The notes beneath the pieces were generated by a model. That model made no database searches, had not been told where the DNA came from, and worked only from the letters and a program-made list of their open reading frames with translations. From positions 4,971,903 to 5,035,902 of the forward strand of contig CM034138.1 in NCBI GenBank assembly GCA_019914995.1: DNA of 64,000 bases, given 5' to 3'. Origin of the DNA: Acanthochlamys bracteata. Its lineage: Eukaryota > Streptophyta > Magnoliopsida > Pandanales > Velloziaceae. The translations under genes and the position numbers were made by a program. This document shows, piece after piece, positions 49,116-59,956 of this stretch; the stretch's first letter is position 1; each line of letters starts with the position of its first letter.

Positions 49116-49730
49116 TAAGGTAATTCAATGTAGAAGTCTGCTACATCGTCCTTATATTTGCTCTACGTCTAGCCTTTTGAATGACAGATGTAAGTGACCA
49201 CCAATTACTTTATGATGCATCTATACCATGTTATTCCACAAATGGTATAGCCACACCATTGCCTCCTCCTAAAACAAAAACAACAGCTAGAACAAAATCA
49301 AAAATAATAAAAAAGAAAAGAAAAGCAAAACAACATCAAATTTAAATGCTAGTAAAAGACTTGGTTGTTTACAAAGGAGCTTAAGCAAATGTCTTCAGCC
49401 AGATGAATTTGTTATTTGTTATTTGAAAACGACAAAACTACAAATTTATACGGCAATCGAGAAAAATAGCCGATTATCACAAAAAGTATACAGTTGAGTT
49501 GATAAATTATCAAGTTTTATTCTCTAGTTCCTAAACTTCTGCTAAATTCACAGAACGAGCCTTGTCTTCCCTCCAACGACTAGCTTCCCTTTCTTGTTTG
49601 TTCCTCACGATGTTTTTTTCAAGGATAACTTTTTTTTAATCCGCTCTACTTTATCAACAGCCACCATTATTAGTGAACCTTATAAAGTTCTTTATTGATC
49701 TTCTTTCTTAGAAGACAGTATGCACGAAAT

Positions 49731-50590
49731 AATGCACATGCTTTCATGGTGTAGAACTTTTATAAACAATTATATAGACTTCACATGAAAAAACGGATCC
49801 CAAAAGATTACAGCTTTGAGGAACATTCATATCTTTGAAAAAAGAAAAAAATAGTAATAATGACAATGTATGTCTCTAAGTTTACATCAGAATAACAAAA
49901 GAAAATTTTGGCTGATGTTTAAAAGATCCCAATAAAACTATATCCGTACGGGTGAAAGAGTCATTCAATCAATTATTTGCTGCTATTAAAATTGTAAGGA
50001 AATGACGAAAATATTAATGATATTCAGATATAAGGCAATAACAGTACAAATGTATAAGACATAATCACTATTTAAGTGATTAAAAAATAACGAATATATT
50101 TTCCAATGAGAGAAGTGTTGAACATAGAATTCTCACGTAAGCTCCAAATAAAGATACTAGAGTATATTTTAAGTGACAAGATGAAAAAAAACATAAATAG
50201 CTATTTCTTGTTGGTAGTGCCTTATATTATCCAATCAATTAAACTTATTAGAACTATAAAAGTTTATTTTATTTCCGATAATCAATATATGAATATGTCC
50301 ATACATAGAAAAGCTAGGCGTGTATATTTATATTTATCAACTTATTGGAGTTATAATATTTGCCAAACCATAATATATAGGCGGCTAATGCAAAAACATT
50401 TGTCAAAAGATATTAAATAAAAAATATTTATATTTTTTAAATGTGTCATATATATATGATATATAGATATATATTTACTTATCATAGTATTGAAATTTAA
50501 TAAAGAGTTGGTTTCTATCTTGTACACAAAAACTAGTTTAAAAAGAAATTATAACGAAGTCTTGATTAAAAATTTAACTTAGTATCTTAT
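49731..50590. other. AT-rich spacer
   Basis: No gene is supported. A 104-codon plus ORF at 50106-50420 consists of AT-rich codons without any recognisable domain and is judged a chance ORF. A (ta)n-like stretch is at 50450-50475. Confidence 0.4.
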
Positions 50591-50700
50591 GGGTCCGTTA
50601 ATAGCGTATTTGGGCTTTGAGCAACCTAAATTCAACCTAAGCCCAAATGTATATCTCCATAATAATTAAAGCTCTATGCGTACGAGAGTATTCAATTTGA
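50591..50700 (+). promoter_or_regulatory. Putative core promoter of the gene at 50700
   Basis: A 'gatttatatttt' TATA-like box at about 50700 lies upstream of a C/T-rich leader. The position relative to the splice donor at 50947 is reasonable. The call rests on composition only. Confidence 0.3.
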
Positions 50701-51755
50701 TGATTTATATTTTTGTTAACGTTGTTGTTTTGTTTCCCTCTGTAGTTTCTTCCTTTTAGTTTTCGTTTAGTTCTCTTCTCTTCCGCTTCCTTCTCTATCA
50801 AGGGATTGACTTCGTCGTTGTCAACCGTTGCCAGAAAACACTACAATTACAATCGTCCGTTCGTTCACTTCGCTGTCGTTCAACCGCTGCCCGAAAACAC
50901 TTTAACCACCATAATCGATCGTTCACTTAGTCGTCTTTCAAACTGCGTGAGATTTTTCTGTTCTTTAGAAATTCTGTGGTTTAGAAATGAGTTGATTTAA
51001 TGTTGGTTTCACCGAGGGTTTTGATTTTTCTTTTCTTTTCAGTCTTCGTAAGCCCTGATGTTCGTTCCTTCCTTGTTTTCTTTTCACTTACTCCGTGGTT
51101 TTACATAATTCCTATTGAATTCGAGGCTAAAGATGTCCATGTATTTCGTAACCTCTTTTTCTTTGGATTTATTTTAAAACCTATCTGGTTGTCGGTATTG
51201 CTTTTGGTCCGGCGTTCATGTAGGAGCGTTTTGGGTTCCAATGTTTTCAGGGTTTTCTTTTGATGTGTTTTTTCCCCTCTTCTAGTTTTGTTTTTGTTTT
51301 ATTTTTCAAAAAAACATTTTGTACGAGGATTTTGTTTATTACATGATTTGGTTCGCTTTCTGTAACCAGTTTTCTTTCATCTGTTTTTGTGATTGGTCTG
51401 TGTTCATTCCTAAAAATCTTTACAACTATCGTGTTTCTAAAATGAAGGCGTAAGAGACTAAATAAGATTATCTGCACTTTTCTTTTTCTTTAGTGATGTT
51501 TTATTTGTCACTAAACTTGGGATTTTAACTATTCTTTAAACCTTGGTCACATGTACAGTATATGCTATTCTTTAAGATTGGACTTGATGTAGACTATATA
51601 TGACCCATGTCTGTATATTTTGCTGCTTTTGAACTTTCTGTTGCAGGTAAGATGAGTTATCAGAATGTGGGTTAATAAATGAGTGAACATTTACTTAATC
51701 TTAGATCTGTAGGTGGAAATAATAGAGAGAATAATCTTATTTTGGAGGGTCAGAG
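50700..51755 (+). pseudogene. 5' end of an interrupted host gene: 5'UTR exon, 5'UTR intron, first coding exon
   Basis: A C/T-rich leader ends at 'aactgc|gtgaga' (donor at 50947). A 700-bp T-rich intron follows to 'ctttctgttgcag' (51646). The next exon (51647-51755) has a short upstream ORF (ATG 51652, MSYQNVG, stop), then the main ATG at 51679 reading MSEHLLNLRSVGGNN and RENNLILEGQ up to a donor 'cagag|gtactt'. The structure (5'UTR intron, small uORF, short first coding exon) is typical of plant genes. I do not recognise the protein, and no next exon is seen in the 380 bp before the Sirevirus remnant begins, nor clearly after it, so the gene is probably truncated. Confidence 0.5.
50814..50935 (+). 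repeat. 61-bp tandem duplication in the 5'UTR exon
   Basis: Two adjacent units share 'gtcgtt', 'caaccg-tgcc', 'gaaaacact', 'cgatcgttcactt'-like sequence. They lie within the leader just before the donor at 50947 and add about 60 bases to the 5'UTR. Confidence 0.7.
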
Positions 51756-52137
51756 GTACTTATGGAAATTTCTACTTTAGCATGCTCTGACAACTCTTCT
51801 TAATTACTGAGTTTTGCTTTTCAAGCATGTTTTGTTAAATTGTTCATGTAGTTGAGTTTTACCTGGATTGTTTGCTTCAAAGAAACTAACTGTTGCATTA
51901 TGTTGCGAATGCATAAACTACTAATACTGATACGACTATTATATGGGTCCTAACTGCCATTTGGTTAGTTCAAGTAAAATTTGTGACTTCATACTTTGAT
52001 CAGAAATCTATTATAATGAGATTATGTTTTCCAGCGTGCAACATCCTAATTTTGCAGTTGGCCCTTTGTACCTAATTCTGCTAGTTTAATGATTTAATCT
52101 TTGTATGACAATGGGCCTTCATTTAGTTTTGTATAAG
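51756..52137 (+). other. Intron-like DNA between host exon and Sirevirus remnant
   Basis: T-rich sequence following the donor at 51756. No exon or repeat is recognised. The boundary with the element at about 52138 is set where element-like coding similarity stops. Confidence 0.4.
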
Positions 52138-53022
52138 AGGTATTCACAAGTGGTATGAGGGGTTGCCTCTACCAGAGGGGAAGCCCCATATTTATAGCAT
52201 TTGTGGAGCCATTGTCAGCTGGAGGGTACTTGGATGCTAATTTTTCCTCTGCTTCAATGATCCCTCTCAAAAATTTTGCATCCATCTTGAACATCTTCTT
52301 CACTTGCAAAGTCCCCATTGGCACAGTTTCAAGTCAGCATATTCTACAATAACATGAGGATATGGGAAGTGCTTGCTGCCAAACTTGGATACTCTTGCCA
52401 TATGATGCAACATCACTTCATAGAGATTAATGGGCAATTTCTTCACTAACCTCTATAGCAAAAATGCATCATAGTTGGTGATGATGTTGCGGCTCCCTGA
52501 CCGTGGGACTATCATTTTGGAGATGATATGGCACAGAGCCCTCGGTAACAGAGGCAGGTGGGCAGCCGAATCGTATTAAAGCTTTGTCACCACGTCTGTG
52601 TCCAGTGCTTGCTTTAGATAATTCAATTTGGAATCACTGGCAGGCGGCATCTCTTCCCTGTAGGGTATATCCAACATCAGCGACATGGACCGTGCCTCCA
52701 AATTGATCTCAATTCCGTTCACCATTGTCTGAACAGAGGAGTTTCCGGTGGAATGGAGGTTGGCATAGAATACTCTGGCGCATTCCTCTGAGAATTCTCC
52801 TGGCCAGTCGTTGAAACCCAGCTAGCCTTGCACCTCAAGGAGTTCGTCCACCTCAAGCCCAAAGTAATTAAAGTCGTCAAAGTTTATGCTTGCCGGAGTC
52901 AGGATCGGAATTGCTAGCTGCCGACTATATTTTTCAAATTCCTTCTTCCCAGTGAATCTATCGTCGTTGCCATGGTTAGTTTTCGAGCACTTTGACTGAG
53001 CTTTTTGATTTTTCTTGGCCAT
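52138..53022 (-). pseudogene. Extra ORF region downstream of pol (Sirevirus env-like/aORF)
   Basis: A start near 53022 reads MAKKNQKAQSKCSKTNH, and further on there is NFDDFNYFGLEVDELLEVQG. Downstream pieces with EECARVFYANLHSTG and INLEARSMSLMLDIPY resemble the plant 'putative transposon protein' domain often found in this position in Sireviruses. Function is unknown; in the group it is sometimes called env-like without evidence of an envelope. Broken, and cut off at about 52138. Confidence 0.6.
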
Positions 53023-53299
53023 GGCAGAGATTTGGAAATTTTTGGAGTAGGGTTTGAGATCTAAGGATTCGGAGAGGGAGAGGGAATTTTTTATTCCAAA
53101 ATGATGACGGTGAGTTGTGAAGAGCTGCCAGTCGAGTTAACTTATAATGTGTGCAGCCTAACATGAGTCAGCTGTGTCATGTGTTCAGTACGTGACCGGT
53201 CAGCTACCTACTATTGTTTCAATAACTACAGCCAGCTATTGTGCGGCTGATTATATGCTGAAATCTATATATATGTACATAACAGAGAAGCAGAGGAGA

Positions 53300-53960
53300 G
53301 CATCGTTATATTATGCATAAGCCTATCTCATGGCAAATTCTTGAGAAAGAGTCAAATCCTAGAGGTTTAGTAAATATGTCAGCCAGTTGATTTTCAGAGT
53401 TAACAAAATTCAACACTATATTATTGCATTCAACATGCTTTCTAATGAAATGATGTCTTAAATCAATGTGCTTTGTGCGTGAGTGTTGAATAGGATTCTT
53501 AGTTAAATTGATGGCGCTAGTATTATCACAGAATATACTAGCACATTTTTAAAATCAAAGCTAAAGTCAAGAAGTTGTTGTTTTATCCAAAGTACCTGAG
53601 AGCAGCAACTTCCAGCAGCTATGTATTCTGCTTCGGCAGTGGACAATGCTACTGAAGCTCGTTTCCTAGGGCACCATGAGATTAGGCAACCTCCTAAAAA
53701 CTGACATGAGCCACTTGTGCTCTTTCTATCAAGCTTGCAACCACCAAAATCAGCGTCATCATAAGCATATAGGTTAAATTCACATCCTCAGGGATAGAAT
53801 AATCCTAATTCTTTGTTCTTATTAAGTATCTAATGACTCGTTTTACAGCTATCATGTGAGACTCTTTTGGATCACTTTGAAATCTAGCACATAGGCATAC
53901 ACTATATTGAATATTCAGTCCACTGGGAGTAAGATATAGGAGTGATCTAATCATACCTCT
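53300..53960 (-). pseudogene. RNase H region of the Sirevirus
   Basis: Ends with ENQLADIFTKPLGF, the standard copia RNase H C-terminal motif, near 53340-53390. It lies directly after the reverse transcriptase. Confidence 0.85.
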
Positions 53961-54860
53961 ATATAATTTTTGATCAACTGCTTTACCTGTCTCAACTCGG
54001 TTTAATTTGCAGGAAGTAGACATTCGAGTGCTTATCTCCTTGCTTCCTTCCATACTGAACTTTTTGATCAATTCTTTAATGTGCTTGCTTTGACTTATGA
54101 AGATGCCATTTTTCAGTTGTTTAATTTGTAGACCAAGAAAATAATTTAGTTCACCCATCAGGCTCATTTCAAACTCTTCTTGCATAAAGTCAGAAAATTT
54201 TCTGTACAGTCTTTCATTAGTAGCACCAAATATTATATCATCTACATAAATTTGCACAATTAATATATCATTATTTTCGTGCAAGGTAAATAAAGTTAAG
54301 TCAATCTTACCTCGACTGAAGCCTTTTTCAATCAGAAAAGTGCTCAACCGCTCATACAAAGCTCTGGGAGCTTGTTTCAGACCATAGAGAGTTTTGTTCA
54401 GTTTGTAGATATGACTTAGAAAATTTGTGTTTTCAAAACCAGGAGATTGTTCAACATAAACTTCTTCTTTTAAGAATCCATTCAGAAAGGCACTTTTAAC
54501 ATCCATTTGAAAAAGTTTGAAGTCTTTGTGACATGCAAAAGCAAGTAGTATTCTAATAGCCTCAAGGCGTGCAATAGGAGCATAAGTTTCATCAAAATCT
54601 ATTCTTTCTTCTTGATTGTATCTTTTTGCTACTAGTCTAGCTTTGTTTCTAATTATGTTGCCATTCTCATGTAATTTATTTCTGAATATCCACTTAGTTC
54701 CTATGATGGATTTGTTTAAAGGTTTTCTAACAAGGTACAATACATTGTTTCTTTCAAACTGATTTAATTCTTCTTGCATAGCAGTGATCCATGAGCTATC
54801 TGTCAGAGCATCATATATGCATTTTGGTTCTAGATTTGACACAAATGCAGAATGTTCCAT
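53961..54860 (-). pseudogene. Reverse transcriptase region of the Sirevirus
   Basis: The largest open stretch (351 codons, 53805-54860) contains [35 protein letters not shown] and the catalytic YVDDIIFG (around 54239-54250), followed by [13 protein letters not shown]. These match Ty1/copia reverse transcriptases closely. Part of a broken element. Confidence 0.95.
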
Positions 54861-55052
54861 GAAGTTATTTTTAAAATGAGATCTGATTTTTATACCTTCA
54901 TTTACCTCACCCAGTATGTTTTCCTGTGGATGACTGTATCTGTACTTGAAAGGTCTATTGATTTCTGCTTGATCGGATAGATTTCCTGAAGTCTGTCCTT
55001 CCTCTGTTATTTCAGCTGGCTGTTCGTCAGCTGTTTGAGTCTCTGTAATTTG

Positions 55053-55835
55053 TTATGTTTCTGTCGATGGGAACAGCTCTTCTTCTTCTTCTGATCCTAC
55101 ATCTAGTTCTGGATTTCTTCTCGTCCCATTGTTAGACTCATTAAATAATACATGCAAATATTTTTCAACAATCATGGTTCGTTTATTAAAGATTCTATAT
55201 GCTTTTGATGTTGAGGAGTAACCGAGAAAAATACCTTCGTCACTTTTTGCATCAAACTTTCCAAAATTATCTTTCCCGTTATTGAGTATGAAGCATTTGC
55301 ATCCAAACGTTCTTAAGTAGCCAATATTTAGAGTTCTTTCCTTTATAAGCTCATAAGGAGTCTTTTTAAGAATAGGGCGAATAAATGCACGATTAATGAT
55401 ATGGCATGCAGTGTTAACAGCTTCAGCCCAAAAATATTTTGGCAGATTTTGCTCTATTAACATAATTGGAACCATTTCCACTAACACTCTATTTTTCCTT
55501 TCCACTACACTATTTTGTTGGGGGGTTTTTGGAGCAGAGAAGTTGTGCGTCAGACCATTTGAATCACAAAATTCATCAAAATAAAAGTTTTAAAATTCCT
55601 TACCATGATCACTTCTAATAGCACAGATATTTAGATTGAGTTTTTTTTCAATCTTTTTGAAGAAGCATATAAATGTTTTTAGAGCATCATTTTTATATGC
55701 TAGAAAATAAACCCAACAAAAACGGGAATATCACCTATAATTACTAGGCAGTAATACTTACCTCCCAAGCTTACTGTTCTTGATGGTCCAAACAAATCCA
55801 TGTGTAGTAATTGCAATGGTTGCTTAGTTGTTATC
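55053..55835 (-). pseudogene. Integrase region of the Sirevirus
   Basis: The second half is open (55053-55505) and reads MERKNRVLVEMVPIML, FWAEAVNTACHIINR and LRTFGCKCFI, then FLGYSSTSKAYRIFN, as in copia integrases. The first half, toward 55835, is recognisable only in pieces. Confidence 0.9.
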
Positions 55836-55837
55836 AC

Positions 55838-56431
55838 CTACTTGTGCTTGAATGATGACTTCACTTGTTTTCCTTTGGCACAGGCATCACATAGTTCATC
55901 CAAACTGTAGTTTGCTTCAGGCAGACCCTTCACTAATTTTAATTTAGACAGTTTTGATAGTATTTTGATGTTGTAGTGTCCCAAACGTCTATGCCAGAGC
56001 CAGCTGCTTTCCTGCTGGCTTGCTACTAAACACATTTTGTGGTTAGGAAGATCATCAATATAGAGTACATAAACATTACCTTCCCTTTTTCCATTCAATA
56101 TTTCTTCTCCAGATAACAAGTTAATGATTGAGCAGCAGTGATTATCAAAGTTGACTTTGAATCTATTATCGCATAGTTGACTTATGCTTATTATGTTATG
56201 TTTTAATCCTTTAATATGAAGAACATTTTCAATGCAGAGAGATGAGGGATTACCTATTTTTCCTACACCTATTACTTTGCACTTACTGTTGTCACCAAGG
56301 ATTACATTTCTCCCGAATTGTTTTTGTAAACTGCTGAAACAATTTTTATTTTCTGTCATTTGTCTTGAGCACCCGCTGTCCAAATACCATTTGCTATATT
56401 TCAGTCGGGTCACCTCCTCTCCTTCCTGCAA
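55838..56431 (-). pseudogene. Protease and GAG-pre-integrase region of the Sirevirus
   Basis: Contains WYLDSGCSRQMT, the protease active-site motif (DSG) of copia elements, then WLWHRRLGHYN and LCDACAKGKQ, the GAG-pre-integrase zinc-finger region. Confidence 0.95.
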
Positions 56432-56499
56432 AAGAAATTTTAGTGCTTAGGTACCCAAATTTCTTTGGGTCCTAGAGAGTTAGTACTATTAAATGTTCC

Positions 56500-58449
56500 T
56501 TTTGGAACCCATATCATTTTTATTTTGTTAGTGTTTATTTTTATACCAGCAAGAATTAACATTGTGATCTTTTCTGCCACAATAGAAACATTTGATAAAA
56601 GGTGTTGTGAAATAAGACCTATTTGCTGTGCATGCTTTAGGCATTGAATTTTGGTTTTGCATCCTTGCGATCACCATACCTGTGTAGCTGGTAGAGAGCT
56701 GATCATACCTTGAGATTTGTTTACCAGTCGCTTTAGATGTTGGTATGAATCCTATTCCTTCTTTTCTGTATAGGCTGCGTTGAGCTCCCAGTATTGCATC
56801 AAGTCTATCTTTTCCTTTAACAAATTTTGCCAGTGAAGCTTCAAGGTCAAGATTCTTGCTTTGCAGACTTTTGTTTTCGGGACGTAGTCTTTGATTTTCT
56901 TCCATCAGCTTACTCTCTTTCACGTGCATATTAGTATAATCAGTCATAAATGGCTTAAGATCTGGAAGGGTGGGATATGATAATCTATCCAGTTCTTGAC
57001 TCAGTGCTTCGTTCAACTCCTCAAGTTCAGCAACTTTCTTTATCATGTCTATACTTGAGCTTTCTGTGCAACTTGTTAGTTCTCCAGTCTTACATTCATT
57101 TAGTTTGACATGAAGCTTTTCATTTATTTGAATCAGGTGCTTATTTTCAATATGAAGTGCACATAGTTTAGAGTTCATATGGTCATAGTCTGCATGCAGT
57201 GTGTCTTTTATGGCATCAGTTTTGTCTTCTAAGGTATTTTTTAGTGCAAGTATTTCTTTCTTTAGATATTCGTTTTCATCCTTAAATTTATGCATGCATA
57301 CTTTCATAGTTTTGCAATCAGTTTTAGCATGTAGATATTTTGCATACAGTTCATCAAATACATCTTGTAATTCTTCATTAGAGTCATCATAATTAGTAGA
57401 GTTTATCTCATTTGCATCTTCATGATCTGCCATCAGACATAGATTGCTTTCTTCATTTTTCTCTGTCTCAGTCTGACTGTCTTCTGATGAACTTTCATCT
57501 TCATCGCTCCAGGCTGCCATAGCTCGTTTCCTTCTTGTGTCCTTGTATTTCGATCTCTTGAGCAAGGGACATTTGTTCTTGAAATGTCCTGGTTTGTTGC
57601 AGTTGAAGCAGTTTGTGTCTTGTCTTTCTTCTCCTCTATTGTTTCTTCCAGGAGCCCTTCTTTTTCTAAACTTGTTTCTTCTGAGAAAACTTGTAAATTT
57701 ACGGGTTAAGAGTGCAATGTCTTCATGAGAGAAGGAATCACTTACCTGCTGGTCATTTATTTTTAATGCAATCCGTTCAGGACGTTCATCAGATTTCTTT
57801 AGTGACAGTTATTTGGCCATCAGTTTGCCAATTAGTTCATCCAGAGACATTTGAGGAAAAGTTGGATTTTCTTCTATGGCATCTACCTTTGATCCAAGGT
57901 TTGGCAGCACAGCTCTTAATATTTTCCACTTCACTCTTCGGGTTTGAAAACTTTTCCTAGATTTTTCAAAGGATTTGTGATGTTAGTAAATCTAGTAAAC
58001 ATCTGAGTAATGGACTCACCTCGGTTCATCCTGAAGTTTTCATACTCATGTATGAGTATGTTCACTCTGGTTTCCTTGACTTGAGTGGTTCCTTCATGCG
58101 TTACCTCAAGCTGATCCCATATTTTTTTGGCGGTGTTGCAAGCGCTGATTCGGTTGAACTCCTTAGGATTAAGTGCACAGTAGAGAAGGTTCATGGCTCT
58201 CTCATTCATTGATATGAGCTTGTTATCTTCATCATTGTATTCACGTTCAGCCTTGGAGATGCGTATTCCATCTGCGCCTACTTTAGTTGGCATGATTGGT
58301 CCGTCTCGTATGATCTTCCATAGTGTGAAGTCTTGTGCTCGAATAAAGATTGTCATTTTGGTTTTCCAGTAGCCATAGTTTGTTCCATCAAAAAGTGGTG
58401 GTCTATTGGAAGATCTACCTTCAAAAGCTATAGGAACAATGTTAGCCAT
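56500..58449 (-). pseudogene. Gag of the Sirevirus
   Basis: Starts at 58449 with MANIVPIAFEGRSSNRPPLF and DGTNYGYWKTKM, the usual copia gag start. It continues with a UBN2-type middle (ETRVNILIHEYENFRM). It then has a CCHC knuckle CFNCNKPGHFKNKC (57569-57610), an acidic serine-rich segment, a long coiled coil (about 56900-57400) and a second knuckle CFYCGRKDHNVNSC (about 56548-56590). The long coiled coil and paired knuckles fit Sirevirus gag. The region is not one open frame. Confidence 0.9.
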
Positions 58450-58497
58450 AAGGATCTTTTACCTCAAGGTTGTTAGACCTTTGATTTTAGGAGGCCT

Positions 58498-58509
58498 GCT
58501 CTGATACCA
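58498..58509 (-). other. Primer-binding site (initiator tRNA-Met)
   Basis: The minus strand reads TGGTATCAGAGC, complementary to the 3' end of plant initiator methionine tRNA, two or three bases after the LTR's terminal CA. This is the standard copia priming site. Confidence 0.95.
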
Positions 58510-58511
58510 AT

Positions 58512-59956
58512 TGTTAAGTTTTCCTGTAAGATTAACTCAAGAGGGGAGGGGTGAACTGAGTTGGTCAATAAAAATTTTCGTCAAGTTTAGTTATTCTACT
58601 GGCAGCAAGCTTACAACCGGCTGTGTCAATTCTGTAACCTGCAGACAGAGAGAGTTAGAGTGTTTACTGACATAAGTAAAAAGATAATACTCAGGATATT
58701 TAACGTGGTTCGGCAAAACCCTTTTGCCTACATCCACGGTTGCTCTATCACCAGAGCCAAAGCTTCACTAAAATCTTTAATAAGCTACAAATACACCTAG
58801 AGCAAAGTCCTTCACCAAGCACACTTACTCTACCGGGTTTCTTCACCAAGACAACCCCTAACAGTCTACTGGACACACCTGTCCCCCTGGCTGATTTGCT
58901 AGCTCTATTACAAGGTCTAAGAGCTTTCACCAAGCTCCACCTGAGCTTCCTTTCTCGGTGCCCGCAGCACTACCTTCACAATGTCAGTAAAAAAGGTTAC
59001 AAGGAATATAAACATAAATTGAGCACAGGATCTATCTCATAAGGGTTATATGTTCATGAAGTATTTCGAATGAGATGATCAGATATGTTGCTGAGAGAGA
59101 TTTCTTCAGTGCGATCAGCAGCAAGATCTTTGTTGTTTGCGTAGAGTAATAGAGTTCTTCTATGTCTCTGTTTTTCTTATATTCTCTCTCTGCACTTCCT
59201 TTGTTGCTGTGCCTCCCTTCTTATAGTGTTTCGTCTCTGTGCAGGAACCGTTGAAGAACGTTGCCGTTGACGCTCTTTTCCATTGGTGGTTCTTCACGTC
59301 AGAGAGGGAGCAGATTTGCCCAGCGGTTAATGAACCGCTTCCTTAATTGCTTTCGGTTGTCTTTTGTGCAATATCTCCATAGCATTAAATGCATTGTAAG
59401 AATTTGAATTTGCCGCTAGTGATTATAAGCTTAATTTAGCTAAGTTGCTGTCTGACACAAAAGAGCTGAGTTGGCTTGTCCATATTTAATGCGTTGCTGG
59501 TTGACTGTTTGATTTGATTAGAGATCTTGACTTATATGATGTGCTTTCTTCCCTTGATTATAGAGCTTTCCCTTTCTGTGAAAAGGAAGATGATTTTTGC
59601 TCGTTGTAGATGTTCTATTTGAATTGCTTCAGTGCGTTGTGAGTCCAGAGGATTTTTGAAGTAAGGAGAGTTTTGTTGCCGTTGAACCCAAAGCTCTATT
59701 TTGAAACAGAGAAGTCTTCTTGTGCTTCAGTGGTCAAGCAGCTGACTGCAATGTGATTATAGCATCCTCTGTTCCGTAAGCTGTTTAATTTGTAGTAGCA
59801 TAACAGTTGGCTGCATGATGGCTGTTATTGTCTGATGTAAATAAAGTGATCTTTGTTTGTCTAATCCTGCAGAACTTGATTTCAGATTATTAGTCTAATA
59901 TAAATCATAGTTCTTAATTCTTTGTTATCATCAAAATTATCTTCATAGTTCCAACA
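58512..59956 (-). mobile_element. 5' LTR of the Sirevirus (1445 bp)
   Basis: On the minus strand it starts 'tgttggaactatgaag' at 59956 and ends 'ggaaaacttaaca' at 58512, that is TG...CA, just before the primer-binding site. It is related to the solo LTR at 28027-29309. No matching 3' LTR exists in the window, so age cannot be read from LTR divergence. Confidence 0.93.

Larger units (their letters stand above)
43107..49730. repeat. Large imperfect palindrome with nested insertions
   Basis: The left arm is 43107-44129 plus 47722-48282, interrupted by a 3.6-kb insertion. The right arm is 48335-49730, inverted. Landmarks are 'cgtgc-taatgtcttctaag' (43107) against its complement near 49725; 'acaaataacaaattcatctg' (43360) against 49410; 'aattaccttaa' (43648) against 49118; 'gaactat' at the insertion site against 48907; and 'ttaaatatgctt-agaagctt' on both sides of the centre. 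Arms are about 1.3-1.4 kb and roughly 80-85 percent identical; the spacer is about 50 bp. Each arm contains the end of a copia pol region and the start of its LTR, pointing outward from the centre, followed by the same flanking DNA. An inverted duplication of a copia end plus flank is the simplest origin. Confidence 0.85.
52138..59956 (-). mobile_element. Broken Sirevirus (Ty1/copia) with 5' LTR, gag, pol and extra ORF; no 3' LTR
   Basis: On the minus strand, in order: a 1445-bp 5' LTR, a primer-binding site for initiator methionine tRNA, gag with two CCHC zinc knuckles and a long coiled coil, protease, integrase, reverse transcriptase and RNase H (the Ty1/copia order, integrase before reverse transcriptase), then an additional ORF region. 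The acidic gag segment with AAWSDEDESSSED and NLCLMA, together with the extra downstream ORF, marks the Sirevirus group. The element has several breaks (five or more) and lacks its 3' end, so it is not intact. It is less decayed than the gypsy fossil and therefore probably younger. Confidence 0.95.

Noticed and set aside
50106-50420. A 104-codon AT-rich ORF
   Set aside because: No splice context, no domain, and codon use dominated by AT-rich triplets; likely chance.
51000-51263. Hydrophobic 87-codon ORF, possible membrane protein
   Set aside because: It lies in the T-rich 5'UTR intron between good splice sites; F- and L-rich frames are expected from T-runs.
57201-57960. Plus-strand ORFs over the Sirevirus gag
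   Set aside because: They are antisense shadows of the coiled-coil region.
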